From positions 1-64,000 of the forward strand of contig NZ_RBZP01000012.1 of NCBI RefSeq assembly GCF_003628505.1: a stretch of DNA of 64,000 bases. Reading direction: 5' to 3'. Under the pieces are notes generated by a model, which was not told the origin of the DNA, did no database searches, and saw only the letters and a program-made list of their open reading frames with translations. The position numbers and the translations under genes are program-made. Shown here in pieces: positions 63,628 through 64,000 of this stretch. The first letter of the stretch is position 1; each line of letters opens with the position of its first letter. This stretch comes from Oceanobacillus halophilus. GTDB lineage: Bacteria > Bacillota > Bacilli > Bacillales > Amphibacillaceae.

Positions 63628-64000
63628 ATGAGATTTGATGAAGCCTACTCAGGTAAAGTTTTTATCATGTCAGGATCTGAATTTGAAAAAGCAAAAGCGG
63701 TTATCTACGGAATGCCTATGGACTGGACGGTGAGCTTTCGACCGGGCTCTCGCTTCGGTCCGGGCCGTATCCGTGAAGCTTCCCTTGGCCTGGAAGAATA
63801 TAGTCCTTACTTGGACAAGCATTTGGAGGAAATGGACTTTTTTGATGCAGGAGATATCCCTCTGCCATTCGGTAATCCCGCAAGAAGCTTGGATATGATT
63901 GAGGAATATATCGAAAAACTCTTGGAGAATGGAAAATTCCCACTAGGGCTGGGCGGGGAGCATCTTGTTACATGGCCGATTGTCCAAGCTATGTATAAGA
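63628..64000 (+). CDS. speB: Agmatinase, N-terminal part (cut by window edge)
   Basis: The first 124 codons are inside the window and the frame is open to the end. The start MRFDEAYSGKVFIMSG, the block VIYGMPMDWTVSFRPGSRFG, PGRIREAS, and the metal-site loop LGLGGEHLVTWP (with the conserved His) identify the ureohydrolase agmatinase, which makes putrescine from agmatine for SpeE. AAGGGGAGA lies nine bases before the ATG, 14 bp after speE. The Mn-binding DAH/D motifs fall beyond the window. Confidence 0.93.
   Translation, partial: MRFDEAYSGKVFIMSGSEFEKAKAVIYGMPMDWTVSFRPGSRFGPGRIREASLGLEEYSPYLDKHLEEMDFFDAGDIPLPFGNPARSLDMIEEYIEKLLENGKFPLGLGGEHLVTWPIVQAMYK

Overview
This is a 64 kb chromosomal segment from a low-GC, spore-forming member of the Bacillaceae. 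Most genes have close Bacillus subtilis counterparts, a spore-coat gene (gerQ) and a sporulation-type penicillin-binding protein gene (pbpG) are present, and intergenic DNA is rich in GC-rich palindromic repeats. The right part (about 52.2-64 kb) follows the B. subtilis ywd-ywf-ywh order: ywdI, ywdK, gerQ, hemQ, pta, lipL, ywfO, ywgA, ywhD, pbpG, speE, speB. Oceanobacillus, Virgibacillus or a close relative is my best guess, from general character only.

Layout. 0-5 kb: a 20-bp tandem array, an ABC-F ATPase, a papain-fold protein and the ypmR-ypmS pair. 5-10 kb: sulfur amino acids, with an S-box riboswitch controlling an unusual MetY fusion, RarD, and a methionine gamma-lyase. 11-19 kb: cardiolipin synthase, a YkhA thioesterase, an HxlR regulator, aminopeptidase AmpS, an AbrB-family membrane protein and a long RecQ. 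19-30 kb: an oligopeptide-binding lipoprotein, a cation/proton antiporter with an RCK-like tail, small proteins, a GNAT enzyme, an AI-2E-type permease and phosphoglucomutase. 30-36 kb: a Mn2+ riboswitch with its TerC/YkoY protein, a chromate transporter, an OsmC protein and the cystine symporter TcyP. 36-40 kb: a compact WxL surface-protein cluster (two WxL proteins plus their DUF916/DUF3324 partner) and a CueP-like copper protein. 40-45 kb: a DUF3231 protein, a divergent ligD/ku end-joining pair and a 37-unit array of the same repeat family as at the left edge. 45-52 kb: an acyltransferase, a YjiH-type permease, a UbiB/AarF kinase-like protein with a phasin-like partner, and an LprI-type lipoprotein. 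52-64 kb: the syntenic ywd-ywh block, ending inside agmatinase.

Two kinds of non-coding structure are not explained by the genes. (1) Short tandem arrays with a 20- or 21-bp period (two helical turns) lie just behind transcription terminators; two arrays 44 kb apart share a 16-bp core. (2) A family of about 630-710 bp non-autonomous elements has about 30-bp terminal inverted repeats beginning GGCTCTTTTC and, in the best copies, 7-8 bp AT-rich target duplications. Each encloses GC-rich palindromes, and shorter decayed copies are scattered through the window. ISL3-type ends are the likeliest origin.

Working links between genes: MetY, methionine gamma-lyase and TcyP handle sulfur amino acids; LigD and Ku repair double-strand breaks; WxL proteins and the DUF916 protein form a wall-bound surface complex; HemQ, Pta and LipL are housekeeping; SpeE and SpeB make spermidine from arginine via agmatine. 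No phage, CRISPR array, rRNA or tRNA was seen. Start sites were moved inward from the longest open frame wherever a clear ribosome binding site supported it.
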